A stretch of DNA of 64,000 nucleotides, taken from contig JAJTTP010000002.1 of NCBI GenBank assembly GCA_023313575.1, positions 3,038,001 through 3,102,000 of the forward strand. The letters are read 5' to 3'. Source of the stretch: Eutypella sp. D-1 (Eukaryota; Ascomycota; Sordariomycetes; Xylariales; Diatrypaceae). This document shows, piece by piece, positions 10,123 to 21,211 of the stretch (its first letter is position 1; each line of letters starts with the position of its first letter). The notes under the pieces are model-generated. The model was not told where the DNA came from and searched no databases. It saw only the letters and a list, made by a program, of their open reading frames with translations. The translations under genes were made by a program, and so were the position numbers.

Positions 10123-13101
10123 ATGAAGCGGAGCCGAGGCTCCCCGCCTTCGCCCTACAGGGCGTTGGCGCACCACCCGGGAAACGTGTATGTCCCAGAC
10201 TCGGTCTCCCTTATCAGGTCGTTCAATGTAGAGTCGAATCCGACGCGGCCGGTACGGCCTTCGCCGCTTACGGCCTCCACCATCCCGGACATGCCTTTGG
10301 ATATCCTCGACCGCATGCGCTCGTTCCCGCTATTTATGTCCGCGCCAGAGGAGTTCCTAGCGGCGATCGGTAGACATCTGAGGCCACAGATCCACGCGGC
10401 GCACGACGTCGTTTTGAACGAGGGCGACGAGGCGAGGGCTATGTTCTGGCTGGTGCGGGGCGTCGTCGCCGTCACGTCGCGTGACGGGGAGGCCATTTAT
10501 GCCGAGCTCAAACCAGGGTCCTTCTTCGGCGAGATCGGCGTCCTCATGGATATGCCGCGGACCGCGACTATCGTGGCCCGTACCAAGTGCCTACTCTTAG
10601 TGTTGAAGAAGGAGGATCTGCAACAGGAGATGCCCCGGTTCCCGGAGATGGAGACCGCTATCCGGCAGGAAGCCCACGAGCGCCTAGCGGTCCTAGAGAA
10701 GAAGCGTCGGGAGGGCAGCGGCCGGAGTTCTGGCCCGACGAAGGGCCCGGCGGCGGCGCGTGAGGTCGCCCCAGGGGAGGTCTCTACGGGCGAAGTAGGC
10801 GCGATCGCAGAGACCGGGGCGTCGAATAACAAGAAGAGAAAATCCCCGAGTCCCGGCGCCCTCGAGGACGCAGCTGCCGGTAGCGCACTAGGAAGCGGCA
10901 TCGTCAGCGTTCGGCAGACGTTGAGGGAATTGCCGCTGTTCTCTACCCTGCCGCCCGACATCCTGCATTCTCTTGCCATGAGCGCGCAACCAAGGACCTA
11001 CCCACCTTTTGCCGACATCATCCGCCAGGGAACGGTGGGCAACGACATCTACTTCATCGTGCGGGGGGATGCGGAAGTGATACACGACGATAGCGAGAAC
11101 AGACATGACGCAGACGGAGCCGCGCGGCCACCTGCGACTAGGCCGTGGTTAAAGCAAGGGCAATATTTCGGTGAGGTCGCCAGCTTGGGCCTCTCGCTCC
11201 GGCGGACCGCAACCGTCCGCTCTGTGACGTCAGTCGAATGCCTCGTGATAGGCGGCGAGGCGCTTGAGGAGCTCTGGAAGAGGTGCCCGCCGGACGTGAA
11301 GGCCCAGGTCGAGGAAACGGCTAGGGGCAGAATGGCGCCAGGTAGATCCGTGCCGTCGGTGGATGTGGAAATGACAGATGTCGACAGCGCACCCTCCGCC
11401 TCGCTAGGCGGAGCGGCGCCGCAGGTAACTTTCTCCGCTGCATCGAAACCCTCCTCTCCCGTCATGGATGAGCTCGAGCAGATGAAGCCCAAGGACCCGG
11501 ACCCGTACCTCAGCGTCGACATGGAGAACATGAGGAACCGGCGGCGTGGGTCGCTTGCACCGCCCACCCCAACCGGTGAGTCCTCATCTTCGTCGTCATC
11601 GCCTCCGTCGTCTTCGGGGACAATGACAGGTGGATCACGTCTTCGCCCACTCGACACCGCGAGCCAGCCCAAGTTCGCGATCCAGGACTCTGTGTCTCCG
11701 GACGTGGAGGCGCCGCCCAAAAGGGCCAAGACGCTTCCCCGGCGACCGCACCCGACCAAGAAGCCGGCTCTTCCGGACGACTTGCTTGTAGCCATCTTCC
11801 AGCACCTTGACATCGTGGAGTTGCTACGTCTGCGGCGAATCTCGACGCACTGGCGGCGGCTGCTATCGACGTCGCCGAAGCTATGCCTGGAGGTGGACCT
11901 CCGGCCGTACAACAGGCGGGTGACGGACGCGGCGCTGGCGGACGTGCTGGCGCCGTTCATCGGCCCGCGACCCGAGCTGGTGGACGTAAGCAACTGCTTC
12001 CACGTGACGGATGAGGGGTTCTCGGCGCTGTGGCGCTCGTGCGGGCGCAATGTGCGTGTCTGGCGCATGCGCTCCGTTTGGGATGTCTCCGCTAACCAGA
12101 TCCTCGAGATGAGCGACAATGCCAAGGGCCTCGAGGAGGTCGACTGGAGCAACTGCCGCAAGGTCGGCGATAATCTGCTCGCCCGCGTCGTCGGCTGGGT
12201 TGTTCCCGAGCACGTCACCCATCACGGTGCCGCCAAGCAAGTTGTCATTGCCAACTCGGCGGCCGCGGCGCGCCAGCGGGGCCAGAAGCAGCAGAAGGGC
12301 CAGAGTCAACCCCAGCAAGGGCAGCAGCAACAAACCGTCATCACGCTCCCACCGCCTGGCACGGTAATCGGATGTCCGCGGCTCCGCCGGCTTGACCTGT
12401 CGTACTGCAAACACATCACGGACCGGTCGATGGCGCACCTGGCGGCTCACGCGTCGTCACGTATCGAGTCGCTCTGTCTGACGCGGTGCACATCGATCTC
12501 AGATGCGGGGTTCCAGACATGGACCGCGTTCCGGTTCAATAACCTGACGCGTCTGAGCCTGGCAGACTGCACGTACCTAACGGACGCATCCGTCATAGCG
12601 CTAGTAAGCGCGGCGAAGAACCTGACGCACCTGGACCTGTCATTCTGCTGCGCGCTGTCAGACACAGCGACGGAAGTGGTGGCACTCGGCCTGCCGCAGC
12701 TTCAGGAGCTGCGCATGGCGTTCTGCGGCTCGGCCGTGAGCGACAACAGCCTTGCGTCCATCGCGCTGCATCTGAACGACCTGCGAGGCCTCAGCGTCCG
12801 CGGCTGCGTCCGCGTCACCGCCGTCGGCGTCGAGAGTGTCCTCGACGGCTGCGCCGCCCTCCTCTGGGCCGATGTCTCCCAGTGCCGCAACCTGGAGCCA
12901 TGGGTTGCTGGCGGCGGCGTCGAGCGCTGGGGCTATGACGAGCGCGCCAGGGCCCGCGCCATCGCTGCGCGGAACGGCGATGGCGAAGCCGTAGATCCCG
13001 ATCCGCCGCCGCTCATCATGCCGCCGCGCGGCGCGAGGAATAGGAGGGCTAGGCGCCCTGTTGCCTTCGTCGTTGAGAAGGGGCCCGGTGGGCTGAGGTA
13101 A
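10123..13101 (+). CDS. Cyclic-nucleotide-binding, F-box and leucine-rich-repeat protein
   Basis: Single exon, 992 residues. Two cyclic-nucleotide-binding domains lie at about residues 65-165 and 262-385. Each keeps a phosphate-binding cassette: FGEIGVLMDMPRTATI near 133-148 and FGEVASLGLSLRRTATV near 349-365, with the Glu and Arg expected to contact the ligand. A charged, Ser-rich linker follows. The F-box is near residues 550-590 (LPDDLLVAIFQHLDIVELLRLR). From about 600 to 930 come AMN1/Grr1-like leucine-rich repeats with the LxxLxLSxCxxITD pattern, split by a Gln-rich insert near 710-735. The layout suggests an SCF adaptor whose activity or substrate choice responds to cAMP or cGMP; ligand binding is inferred. 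Domain calls are firm and the cellular role is unknown. Confidence 0.9.
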   Translation: MKRSRGSPPSPYRALAHHPGNVYVPDSVSLIRSFNVESNPTRPVRPSPLTASTIPDMPLDILDRMRSFPLFMSAPEEFLAAIGRHLRPQIHAAHDVVLNEGDEARAMFWLVRGVVAVTSRDGEAIYAELKPGSFFGEIGVLMDMPRTATIVARTKCLLLVLKKEDLQQEMPRFPEMETAIRQEAHERLAVLEKKRREGSGRSSGPTKGPAAAREVAPGEVSTGEVGAIAETGASNNKKRKSPSPGALEDAAAGSALGSGIVSVRQTLRELPLFSTLPPDILHSLAMSAQPRTYPPFADIIRQGTVGNDIYFIVRGDAEVIHDDSENRHDADGAARPPATRPWLKQGQYFGEVASLGLSLRRTATVRSVTSVECLVIGGEALEELWKRCPPDVKAQVEETARGRMAPGRSVPSVDVEMTDVDSAPSASLGGAAPQVTFSAASKPSSPVMDELEQMKPKDPDPYLSVDMENMRNRRRGSLAPPTPTGESSSSSSSPPSSSGTMTGGSRLRPLDTASQPKFAIQDSVSPDVEAPPKRAKTLPRRPHPTKKPALPDDLLVAIFQHLDIVELLRLRRISTHWRRLLSTSPKLCLEVDLRPYNRRVTDAALADVLAPFIGPRPELVDVSNCFHVTDEGFSALWRSCGRNVRVWRMRSVWDVSANQILEMSDNAKGLEEVDWSNCRKVGDNLLARVVGWVVPEHVTHHGAAKQVVIANSAAAARQRGQKQQKGQSQPQQGQQQQTVITLPPPGTVIGCPRLRRLDLSYCKHITDRSMAHLAAHASSRIESLCLTRCTSISDAGFQTWTAFRFNNLTRLSLADCTYLTDASVIALVSAAKNLTHLDLSFCCALSDTATEVVALGLPQLQELRMAFCGSAVSDNSLASIALHLNDLRGLSVRGCVRVTAVGVESVLDGCAALLWADVSQCRNLEPWVAGGGVERWGYDERARARAIAARNGDGEAVDPDPPPLIMPPRGARNRRARRPVAFVVEKGPGGLR

Positions 13102-14594
13102 TACACTGCAGAGACCAAAGCCCATGCCTTGATTTCAAATGAATCTCGGCCTACATTTATTATGATATATAAATATATATACGCGGCGAAACATCCCTTT
13201 TGAAAGCTTCACGCACTCCAGCGTTGTCCATTTAGGCATATGAAAAACGAGGGCGACGGAGGCCCTCTTCAAAAAAAGCCTGGTAAGGAGTTGTACAATA
13301 CAGATACCGAGGGGGGTGTAGCAACCCGGGTATTGCTAGAATTAGGGGAGAAAAGATAGAAGTTAGATAGAGAGGGGAAGGATTGCATAGATGGGTGTAC
13401 ACATTGTATGTATGGATGAGTGTATGTATTAACCATAAAACAATAGCGAGTACACTTCTTGGCATGGTGCTTGGATTTATTGTCCCGATATATAGGATCG
13501 TCGTGGCCATCATTCGCCCACGTATTCTAGATGAGCGGACATAGCATCAGGTCAAAGGTTTGAGCCTGATGCTCGGTAATTTATAAAATCTCCTACGGCG
13601 CTTAGTTGAGTCGAGAACATAACGAGACCTTCATCCATACCGTCATAATTGATTCTTAAAACCTCTCTTCATTTGCACAACACAAGTAAAACCCGGCTCT
13701 TGATACCTCACTACTGGATACACTGGGTAAAGAGAACTTCTGTCCCGGGGTGAATTCGCTCTCAGTTATATAGAACGCCGAGGTGAATTAACACCCGATG
13801 ACTCGAGCTTAATTCCACGCGAGACACACTTAAAGCCTAATTCCTAGCAAACTTGTGACAGCTCACTACCCAGGCGTTTGAACAAAGTGATTATCGCTTC
13901 ATAGGTCATATTAACCATGCCCCGCATTCCGAGTGTTATTTCGCTCTGCATTGTCTTGCAATCCGCCTCTTTTATAACACGAATAAAGGATGTTTCATAT
14001 TAACACTTGTTACGCCTAAAGATCGAATATAGCATGTGGGTAGAATCGTGGATTGGCATAAAGAGAAAAGACGATCTTCTAGATACAGAACGGGATTCCC
14101 ATGACCTATATAACCTGCCGATCCCCGGAGATGCGGCTCATGTGATCGTCTATATCCGATTTTACCCGTTATAGAAAAGCCCCTATTGAGTGAAGCTCAA
14201 CTGACCGTGATAGCACTGCAATTAATTGATAATTGAATTGCATCTATACTTTGCCAGTAACTTGAACGTCTTTTTCCACGCCAGAGACTTACTATTACGG
14301 TTGATTGGGAGATATTTCAGGTGGAAATGATGTATAATAGTGTTGCTAGGGGCTAACTGAGACATGTGGATATCGTGGACGAGTTGCCTTTGTTCTAGCT
14401 ACGGCATTGAGTAGTTTTAGCATTCTTTCAGATTTTCACTCTGTCTTGCCAAACAAAGGAATCGTTCTCCTACACATACACTACACACAGCGTTTATCTT
14501 TACCAAGATCCGCATAGTACCTACCGCATTCCATGCTAGGAATTGAGCCCAGCATTTTATCGAGTCAACCTCATCACCTCTACAATCTTCGTTC
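13102..14594. other. Intergenic region with a diverged TIR-element copy
   Basis: No gene recognised. It includes the 3' region of the upstream gene (AT-rich run near 13155-13185) and the upstream region of the kinase gene. Positions about 13990-14212 match, in inverted orientation, the TIR element at 33327-33684. Confidence 0.5.
13990..14212 (-). repeat. Diverged, probably partial copy of the 33.3-kb TIR element
   Basis: The reverse complement of about 14041-14212 aligns well with 33327-33500, including the block ATCTCCGGGGATCGGCAGG (one mismatch here, CATCTCCGG context) and the end CTGACCGTGATA. Similarity fades towards 13990, and the second terminal repeat is not clearly recognisable. Confidence 0.6.
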
Positions 14595-16337
14595 ATGATG
14601 GGAGACACCTCAATCTCTACTCATGTCTATAGCGACCGTCCTCACAATCCGCAGCCAATTGGAAAGGACATGATGAAAATGTATATCCGTGGATTCGACG
14701 AGGGTCTGGAAGACATTGCAACCTATCGCTTAGGAGGATTCCATCCAGTACATCTTGGTGATATACTCAACGGTCGCTTCGAAGTTGTTCATAAACTTGG
14801 CAGCGGAGGTTATGGCATTGTCTGGCTCTGTCTTGATATGCAGAAGAATAAGTGGAGGGCGGTGAAAGTTATGACAGCAGAGCACTCAGCAAAAGGGAAG
14901 GACGAAAAAGTGACCCGGCACCTGCGAAGCAAAGCGAACTCTCAAACCATGATAGAAAATCATGTCGCCATCCCTTTTGAGAACTTTTGGATTGAAGGAC
15001 CAAATGGTCGTCATCAATGCCTCGTTCTCCCTGTTCTGGGCTGCGACGTGATGACGTGGAGAATGGATCTTCCATGGGTTCAAGAGGAGCCTGGAGACCA
15101 AGCTAGGGAAATCTGCGCACAAATTGCACTTGGGCTGAAATTCTTACACGAGTGTGGCATTTGTCATGGCGACTTCAGACCAGCAAATATTTTGATGCAA
15201 GTAGATGGAATTGATGGGCTCAGCAAGGACGAGGTCTTGGGTGTACTTGGAACCCCGGAAACACGTTATTTCAGAGACGAACAGACTGACCGCAGTACCA
15301 CCCCGCGATACTGTGTAATCCCGATGTCTGAGAACAGATGGGGAAAGTTTCTCTCGCCGAGAATTGCAATAGTCGACTTCGGGGAGTCATTTCTTATCGA
15401 CAAGCCTAATGATCGTTGCGGTATTCCGTGGGATTATGCTGCACCTGAACTTCTTTTCGACCGAAAGCCGGGAGTTGGCTCTGATATATGGTCTTTAGCG
15501 TGCACGTTGTATGAGGTTCGAAGCAGTAGGACATTCTTCGGAGGTGGTATGGCAGAAAATGATGTATTCGACGCTGTTGCGGAATTTGAACTAGCGTTAG
15601 GACCCCTGCCTGAATCATATCGGTCTATTTGGAAAGACCGCGGCTATGGGGCTTGGCAGGATTCGGAAGGCGATGATGGTTCTGATGTCGAAGGTTCTGA
15701 TGCCGAAGGTCTTGATGATGATGAAGGTCCTGACGCCGAGGAAGAGAAACTTACAGCCGATCACCGGCCAGGAGAGAAATCCCTGGAAGAGCCAGTAACG
15801 TGGTCTAGTACCGACCTGGCTCAAGAAAGACGGGAGAGACAGGCAGAAAACGGGTCTCAGGACATGTTCCAGGCTATCGTCGGGACTGAACGTGTCATTC
15901 GGCAATGCGACACAGGCGGGCCCGGCGAACTTAAAGTCGCTGGGCTTCCCTACCACAGATATCGATATTCGAAGAAGGAAACGTCTGAGCTCGCAGATCT
16001 CCTAAAATCAATGTTCACATGGAACCCGGAAGACCGGATATCCGCCCAGGAGGTCGTTAGTCACCCATGGTTGAACATCACCTCAAGAAGAGGGAAAGCT
16101 GGGGGGAAAGACATTCTCACTAAAAGTTACTGCGCTCACTTAATCCTACTAGTGTTCGCCCTACTCCTCGCGTTTACATCTACGTTGCTTATGTCATATC
16201 GACATGCTCAGCCTGAAGAACGCTACACATGCCTCCGGTCTATATGTCAACTAGACAATGAAGATATAGCTGGTCCACAGGAGATAGTGCCGCTCGACTC
16301 CCATTGTCGAAGAAGTCAAAGCGGGGGGAGTCTTTAG
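14595..16337 (+). CDS. SRPK-like protein kinase with C-terminal membrane segment
   Basis: 580 residues, single exon. The N-terminal GGFHPVHLGDILNGRFEVV is typical of fungal SR-protein-kinase-like enzymes. Kinase landmarks: glycine loop GSGGYGIVW (about 69-77), ATP lysine K91 in RAVKVM, catalytic loop HGDFRPANIL with H191 and D193 (HGD in place of HRD), DFG at 261-263, and APE-like APE with E285. An acidic Asp/Glu insert (about 355-390) separates part of the C-lobe from the final helices ending near WLNI. A strongly hydrophobic segment near 512-535 suggests a membrane anchor, which is unusual for this family. The frame ends at TAG (16335-16337) but stays open for 121 more codons, so the gene may be truncated by a nonsense change or may be longer than annotated. 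Confidence 0.85.
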   Translation: MMGDTSISTHVYSDRPHNPQPIGKDMMKMYIRGFDEGLEDIATYRLGGFHPVHLGDILNGRFEVVHKLGSGGYGIVWLCLDMQKNKWRAVKVMTAEHSAKGKDEKVTRHLRSKANSQTMIENHVAIPFENFWIEGPNGRHQCLVLPVLGCDVMTWRMDLPWVQEEPGDQAREICAQIALGLKFLHECGICHGDFRPANILMQVDGIDGLSKDEVLGVLGTPETRYFRDEQTDRSTTPRYCVIPMSENRWGKFLSPRIAIVDFGESFLIDKPNDRCGIPWDYAAPELLFDRKPGVGSDIWSLACTLYEVRSSRTFFGGGMAENDVFDAVAEFELALGPLPESYRSIWKDRGYGAWQDSEGDDGSDVEGSDAEGLDDDEGPDAEEEKLTADHRPGEKSLEEPVTWSSTDLAQERRERQAENGSQDMFQAIVGTERVIRQCDTGGPGELKVAGLPYHRYRYSKKETSELADLLKSMFTWNPEDRISAQEVVSHPWLNITSRRGKAGGKDILTKSYCAHLILLVFALLLAFTSTLLMSYRHAQPEERYTCLRSICQLDNEDIAGPQEIVPLDSHCRRSQSGGSL

Positions 16338-16703
16338 GCTGTCGAATTTAAAGCAATTCTATTTCCAATTCCAGACGCAATAAATTTAGTCGGTCCTAAT
16401 GCCCGTTTAATTATCGTATTTTATGAATCGTGGGAGGATGAGGGATACACCAGCCCGAGTTTATGTCAAGTAGAAAAGGGCGAGGACTGGTTCCCTCAAG
16501 AAACCTATGTATCGCATTTAGTTTACGCTGACGGCTATATCCTAGGAGTTAAACAATGTCTAAATGGAACAGTATCAGTGAAAACAGATAGGATGGACGC
16601 CATATTAGCATATATCAAGGAAGGTTTGAGCCTACGAATAACGACCCTGTCAAATCCCTCAACTCTTGCCTTGTATATAGTAGCACGCAGTGAAAACAGT
16701 TAA
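16338..16703 (+). pseudogene. In-frame continuation of the kinase frame after its TAG
   Basis: Immediately after the kinase stop the same frame is open for 121 codons to TAA at 16701-16703. The translation looks protein-like (for example VFYESWEDEGYTSPSLCQVE, and later DGYILGVKQCLNGTVSVKT) and has no in-frame ATG near its start. No good donor site upstream would splice out the TAG. It is either the rest of an originally 701-residue protein cut by a nonsense mutation, a readthrough extension, or a chance open frame. No domain was recognised. Confidence 0.5.
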
Positions 16704-17465
16704 TTATCCACGATATTATGTGACATTATAATATAATTATCGGATTCCTAATGCCGAAGAAGATTCATATACAGGGTATGAGCAAGTGATCTTCATAGAA
16801 TCTCTAATGATGTGAATAAAGTCATCCGGGTGGTCTCTGTGGCTTTCTTAGGTCAAGGCTTGTGGTAACTGTTTTGCATGGTCGTTTTGATTTTGAGGAT
16901 TTGTTTTTGTTGTCATGGTTGGCGTCTTCCTAAAGCCTGGGCTTCTAATACTGCCATGAAACTGGAAAGAACAGGATATACATCCATACTTCAGTAATTC
17001 GCGATGACATAGATGACGAAGACAATCGATGAAACAAAGATACTCAAAGAGTCTTGGAGGACGCTCTTTCATATATACTTTCTTTATTTACCGGCATGTA
17101 TTAATTCAGTTCCTCTCGCTCAATATCACGTATGACGATAGGTTATAGCATCTGTCATTTTGTAATTAAACAATTTTATTCTGGAATATGCCAACTACGT
17201 GGGAGAAAGAAAGGAACGAAGTCGTATGGGTGAAGGGGATCTTCTCACCCTGATAAAATAAATAGGAGGCTTAAGGGTGTTCAAGGCAAGGTTGTACGAG
17301 CGATACAAATGGATGTTAATGTATGTTGAAGTTTCACTTCCTAGATCCAGCCTAGACCCGGGATGGTATTACGTTAGAAACAGCTAACATAGAGTTGAGA
17401 TCGTTTGGCTATGCCACCTTCCCTCTGGCGTAGGACGCGATAATATCCGCCGTCGGGGGCCGATG
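16704..17465. other. Intergenic region before the first retrotransposon
   Basis: No gene recognised. Composition is moderate and falls sharply to AT-rich at the retrotransposon boundary. It contains the original upstream flank of the small gene now at 32830. Confidence 0.5.
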
Positions 17466-17470
17466 ATAGC

Positions 17471-17794
17471 TGTTATAGGGCCCCACTGGACCCACCACAC
17501 CTACTGGTTAATAGGGTAACGTCTGGCATGTGATGGGCCGCTAAGGGCGGCACGGGACGTAGTTATGGCATTATTTAGGCAGTAACGCTTAATAAAAAGG
17601 AATAAAATTAACGGCTAATAACGGTATACGGTAGCTAATAAAAAGGTTATATTTATATAAAATATATAAGGTTATTAGTTTATAAATATAAGCTTAAATC
17701 GTTTTAATAAAAAAAATAAAAAAGGTAAAGCATTTTTTTAAAAGATTATTTTTTAAATTAATATTAAAGTTTTTATATAACTTTTTATTTTATA
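17471..17794 (+). repeat. 5' LTR of Element I
   Basis: 324 bp starting TGTTATAGGGCC and ending TTATA (probably CA changed to TA). It aligns end to end with 32486-32811. Differences are almost all C/T or G/A: the first 60 bp are GC-rich here and AT-rich in the 3' copy, while the distal half shows the reverse. Confidence 0.93.
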
Positions 17795-18469
17795 TTATAA
17801 TCTTTTAAAATTTAATACCGAATTCTTTTTTATTTATTACATATAATTTATTTTATTATATATTTTCTTATCGAAATTTTACTTTATTTATTATTACGGA
17901 TGTAGGTTTTATTTTAATTTGTTTTACCTTATTTATATTAATTAGTTTTTATAATATTAATAAGTATAATATTTTAAGAAATTTACTTTTTTAATTATTT
18001 TAATTATTTTAAATTATTAATATAATTTTTTAATATTAAAATATTATTTAAGTTCTTTTTTAAATCCTTTTTATTAAACCTTTTAATATAACCGGTTATG
18101 CTTATTTATTTTCGCCGGGACCGGTAAACGATTAAGTTTTTATTATTTAATAACTTTTTACTTTTAACGAAATTATAATAAATATTATTATCGTTTATTA
18201 ATTTCCCGATATTACTTAAACTTTTTTTTAAATAATAACTTTTTATTAATGTATATTGTTTATTATCGATAATGTTTAAAAAGTTATTTTATAAAGTATT
18301 TAATTTACCGATAATAAATTTAACCTTTTTTAATATTAATATAATCTTTTTATTTAAATTATGTAATAAGTTTATAATAATTAATATTTTATACGTAATA
18401 ATTATAAAGCTTTTTATTAAAGAATTATCGATAATAATAATTAATTTATTTAAACTTTTTAAATTAAAG

Positions 18470-18898
18470 TGTTATAACCTGGTTAAGTTATTAGGCCTAA
18501 ATAGGATTAGCATAAACAATCCTTAAACATGGTATTAAAAAGGACAGTTATAATAAAATAAGCTATATTTAAGTCACGTAATAAAAAGGATAGCCTAAAT
18601 AGCCCAGTTATTTTAATAATCTTAAATAACTTAAATAACTTAATTATTTTAACGATTTAATATTTAATATTATATTCCGGTATTAAGAATAAAGGATATA
18701 AATAATATATAAATATATTTATTACTTTTATTTTAAATAATTTTTAAAGCTTATTAACTTATAATATAATTTAATTATTTAAAATACCTTTTTTATATTA
18801 TTATTAAACGTGATTATTTATTATTTAAAACCTTTAACATTTTTATTATCATAAACCCTTTAATTAAACTAATAATTAGGAATAAACCAGCCGTTACA
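18470..18898 (+). repeat. Solo LTR of the Element II family
   Basis: 429 bp from TGTTATAACCTGG to CCAGCCGTTACA, flanked by the perfect duplication TAAAG (18465-18469 and 18899-18903). It lies inside Element I and carries no internal domain, so it is a recombination product of a former full element. Confidence 0.92.
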
Positions 18899-19879
18899 TA
18901 AAGTTACCCGTATCTTTTAAAATAAATAATAAAAAATTTAATTTTAAACCGGTTTTTATAACTATTTATTATTAAAAATAATAATAATAAGCTTTATTAA
19001 TAATAAGACTTATTTTATCGTTATATTAAAAGAATTAAAGATTAAGCCGGATTAATTAACGTTATTATTATTAAAATAATCGTTAAAATAACCGATTAAA
19101 ATATTTATTTTATAAACGTTACGAAAAATCGTCGTAAAAAGATCCGATGTTTTATTTAAAAGGTAACGGCGGAAATATTATAACGTTAATAACGTAAAAA
19201 GTTTTAAAACGTTAATATTATTTTATAAGTTATTAAATAATAAAAACGTGTTTATATTATTAATACCTATAATACTTTTTAACCGGTTAAATTTTTATTA
19301 CGGTTTATAATAAAGTTTTTATTATTACGATTTACCGTTACGTTTATTTTACCGGTTACTTTTTTTAATAATAACTTAATTTATAAAAAATTCGAAAAAT
19401 AAGTTAAATAAAATAATAATAAACGTTATAAAAAATTTCGTTAATAAGTTTTAATTTTTTAAAACGTTATTATTAAAAAAGGAAGATGTTTTAATAATAA
19501 TAACGGTAATAATTTTTTATAAGGATTTTCTTATATTAACTTTAGTTTTTCCGGCGATAAACGATTTAAAAAAGGTAAACCTGGTTTTTTACGATTAAAA
19601 TTTAAAGCTTTATTTAAAAAAATATGTTTTTAATAAAATAACTTTTTATTTTCGACGGGAATAATTTAAATCGTTTCCGTATATAGTAATTATTAATAAC
19701 TTTTTACTTATTTATATACGAAAATACTTTTAATATAAATATAAATAAAATTAATTAAGTTAATAATTTTATAACCGGTATTATTTTAAAATGGTATTAA
19801 TTTTAAATTAAGTTTATAATCGAATTTTATTTTAAAAATATATAAAAAGGTTATTCCATATTAATTATTAAAAGGTTTT

Positions 19880-20279
19880 TATTATGACCTGGCTAAGTTA
19901 TTAGGCCTAAATAGAATTAACACAAATAATCCTTAACCGTAGCACTGGAAAAGGCAGCCACGATAAAATAAGTCATATTTAGGTCACGTAATAAAAAGAT
20001 AACCAGGATAGCTAGGATAACCAGTTATCTTAATGATTTAATAATAACCATACATTTTAATATTAAGAATAAAAGATATAAATAATATATAATTATATTT
20101 ATTACTTTTCTTTTTAAATAGTTTTTAAACTTATTAATTTATAATATAACTTAATTATTTAAAGCACCTTTTTTATTATTATTATTAAACGTAACTATTT
20201 ATTACTTAAAGCCTTTAACACCTTTATTAACATAAACCCTTCGACTGGACTAATAATTAAAAATACACCGGCCGTCACA
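19880..20279 (+). repeat. Solo LTR of the Element II family
   Basis: 400 bp from TATTATGACCTGG to CCGGCCGTCACA. Flanking pentamers are GTTTT and GTTTA, a near match. It lies inside Element I. Confidence 0.85.
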
Positions 20280-21211
20280 GTTTATAATCTTTTTAAACCT
20301 TTTAAGAATTTTAAAAAAATTAAAAAACTTAAATATAAAGGCGATATTATTTATTATATTACTTATTTATAAGGTTTTAATACTTATACCCATTTTAATA
20401 ATTTGTTTTTAAAAAGAATTATTTTCGATATTATATTTTTAAAAATTATCGATTTTATTTATTTTAAAATAAGTTTTATTTTTAAAGCCGATATTAATTT
20501 TACGTTTATTATACGAAAAGTAAATAAAATATTTAAAATTAAAACAATAAACAATCTGTTTTTAAAAAGCCGAAGAAATCGAATTAAATAACGTTTTCTA
20601 TTAAAAAGAAATAAATTAATAAGTTAGAAATTACTTTAAAAAAAATAAAGGTTTATTTTTAAATATTATTAAAAACGATAATAAATCTTTTTTAAAAAAT
20701 ATTAAAAAGGTTTTAAAAAAAGTTAATTAAGTTCTTATCGATAAATATAAAACCGATAAAATAAAATATATATGTTATGATTATAATAATTATAAAATTA
20801 AATAATATTTTATTAAAAGAACTAATAACGGATAAAACCTGTTATTTACGTTTAAAGTTATAAGTATAAAACAATTATAACTTTTTAATTTTAATATTTT
20901 TCCCGTTAAAGTTAAAAACATATTATTTATTTTATATAAAAATAATAACCGTTTTAAAAAGCTTAATAACGATAAGGATTTTTAAATAGCCGCTTTATTA
21001 CGCCGGTAAAGATATTACGGCCTTATAATAATTATAAATTATTTACCCCCGTTATTATAAATGTTAAAAAAGCCGGTTTTTCCTTTTAAAAATAAGATTT
21101 TAAAAAACCTTATATAAATTACTAATTTATTACTTTTATAATATTAAAAATTAATAGTTATAAAGTAATAATATAAACTTTTATAAATTTAAATAATTCC
21201 GTGTTACTTAT

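Noticed and set aside
11049..12450. Long minus-strand frames (389 and 189 codons) opposite the CNB/F-box/LRR gene
   Set aside because: Shadows of the plus-strand coding sequence; no recognisable domains.
18272..18526. Ile/Leu/Phe-rich open frames within the AT-rich blocks, also at 20403, 41495, 44971, 48600 and 55395
   Set aside because: Chance frames in A+T DNA or relic pieces of retrotransposons; no start context and no homology by eye.
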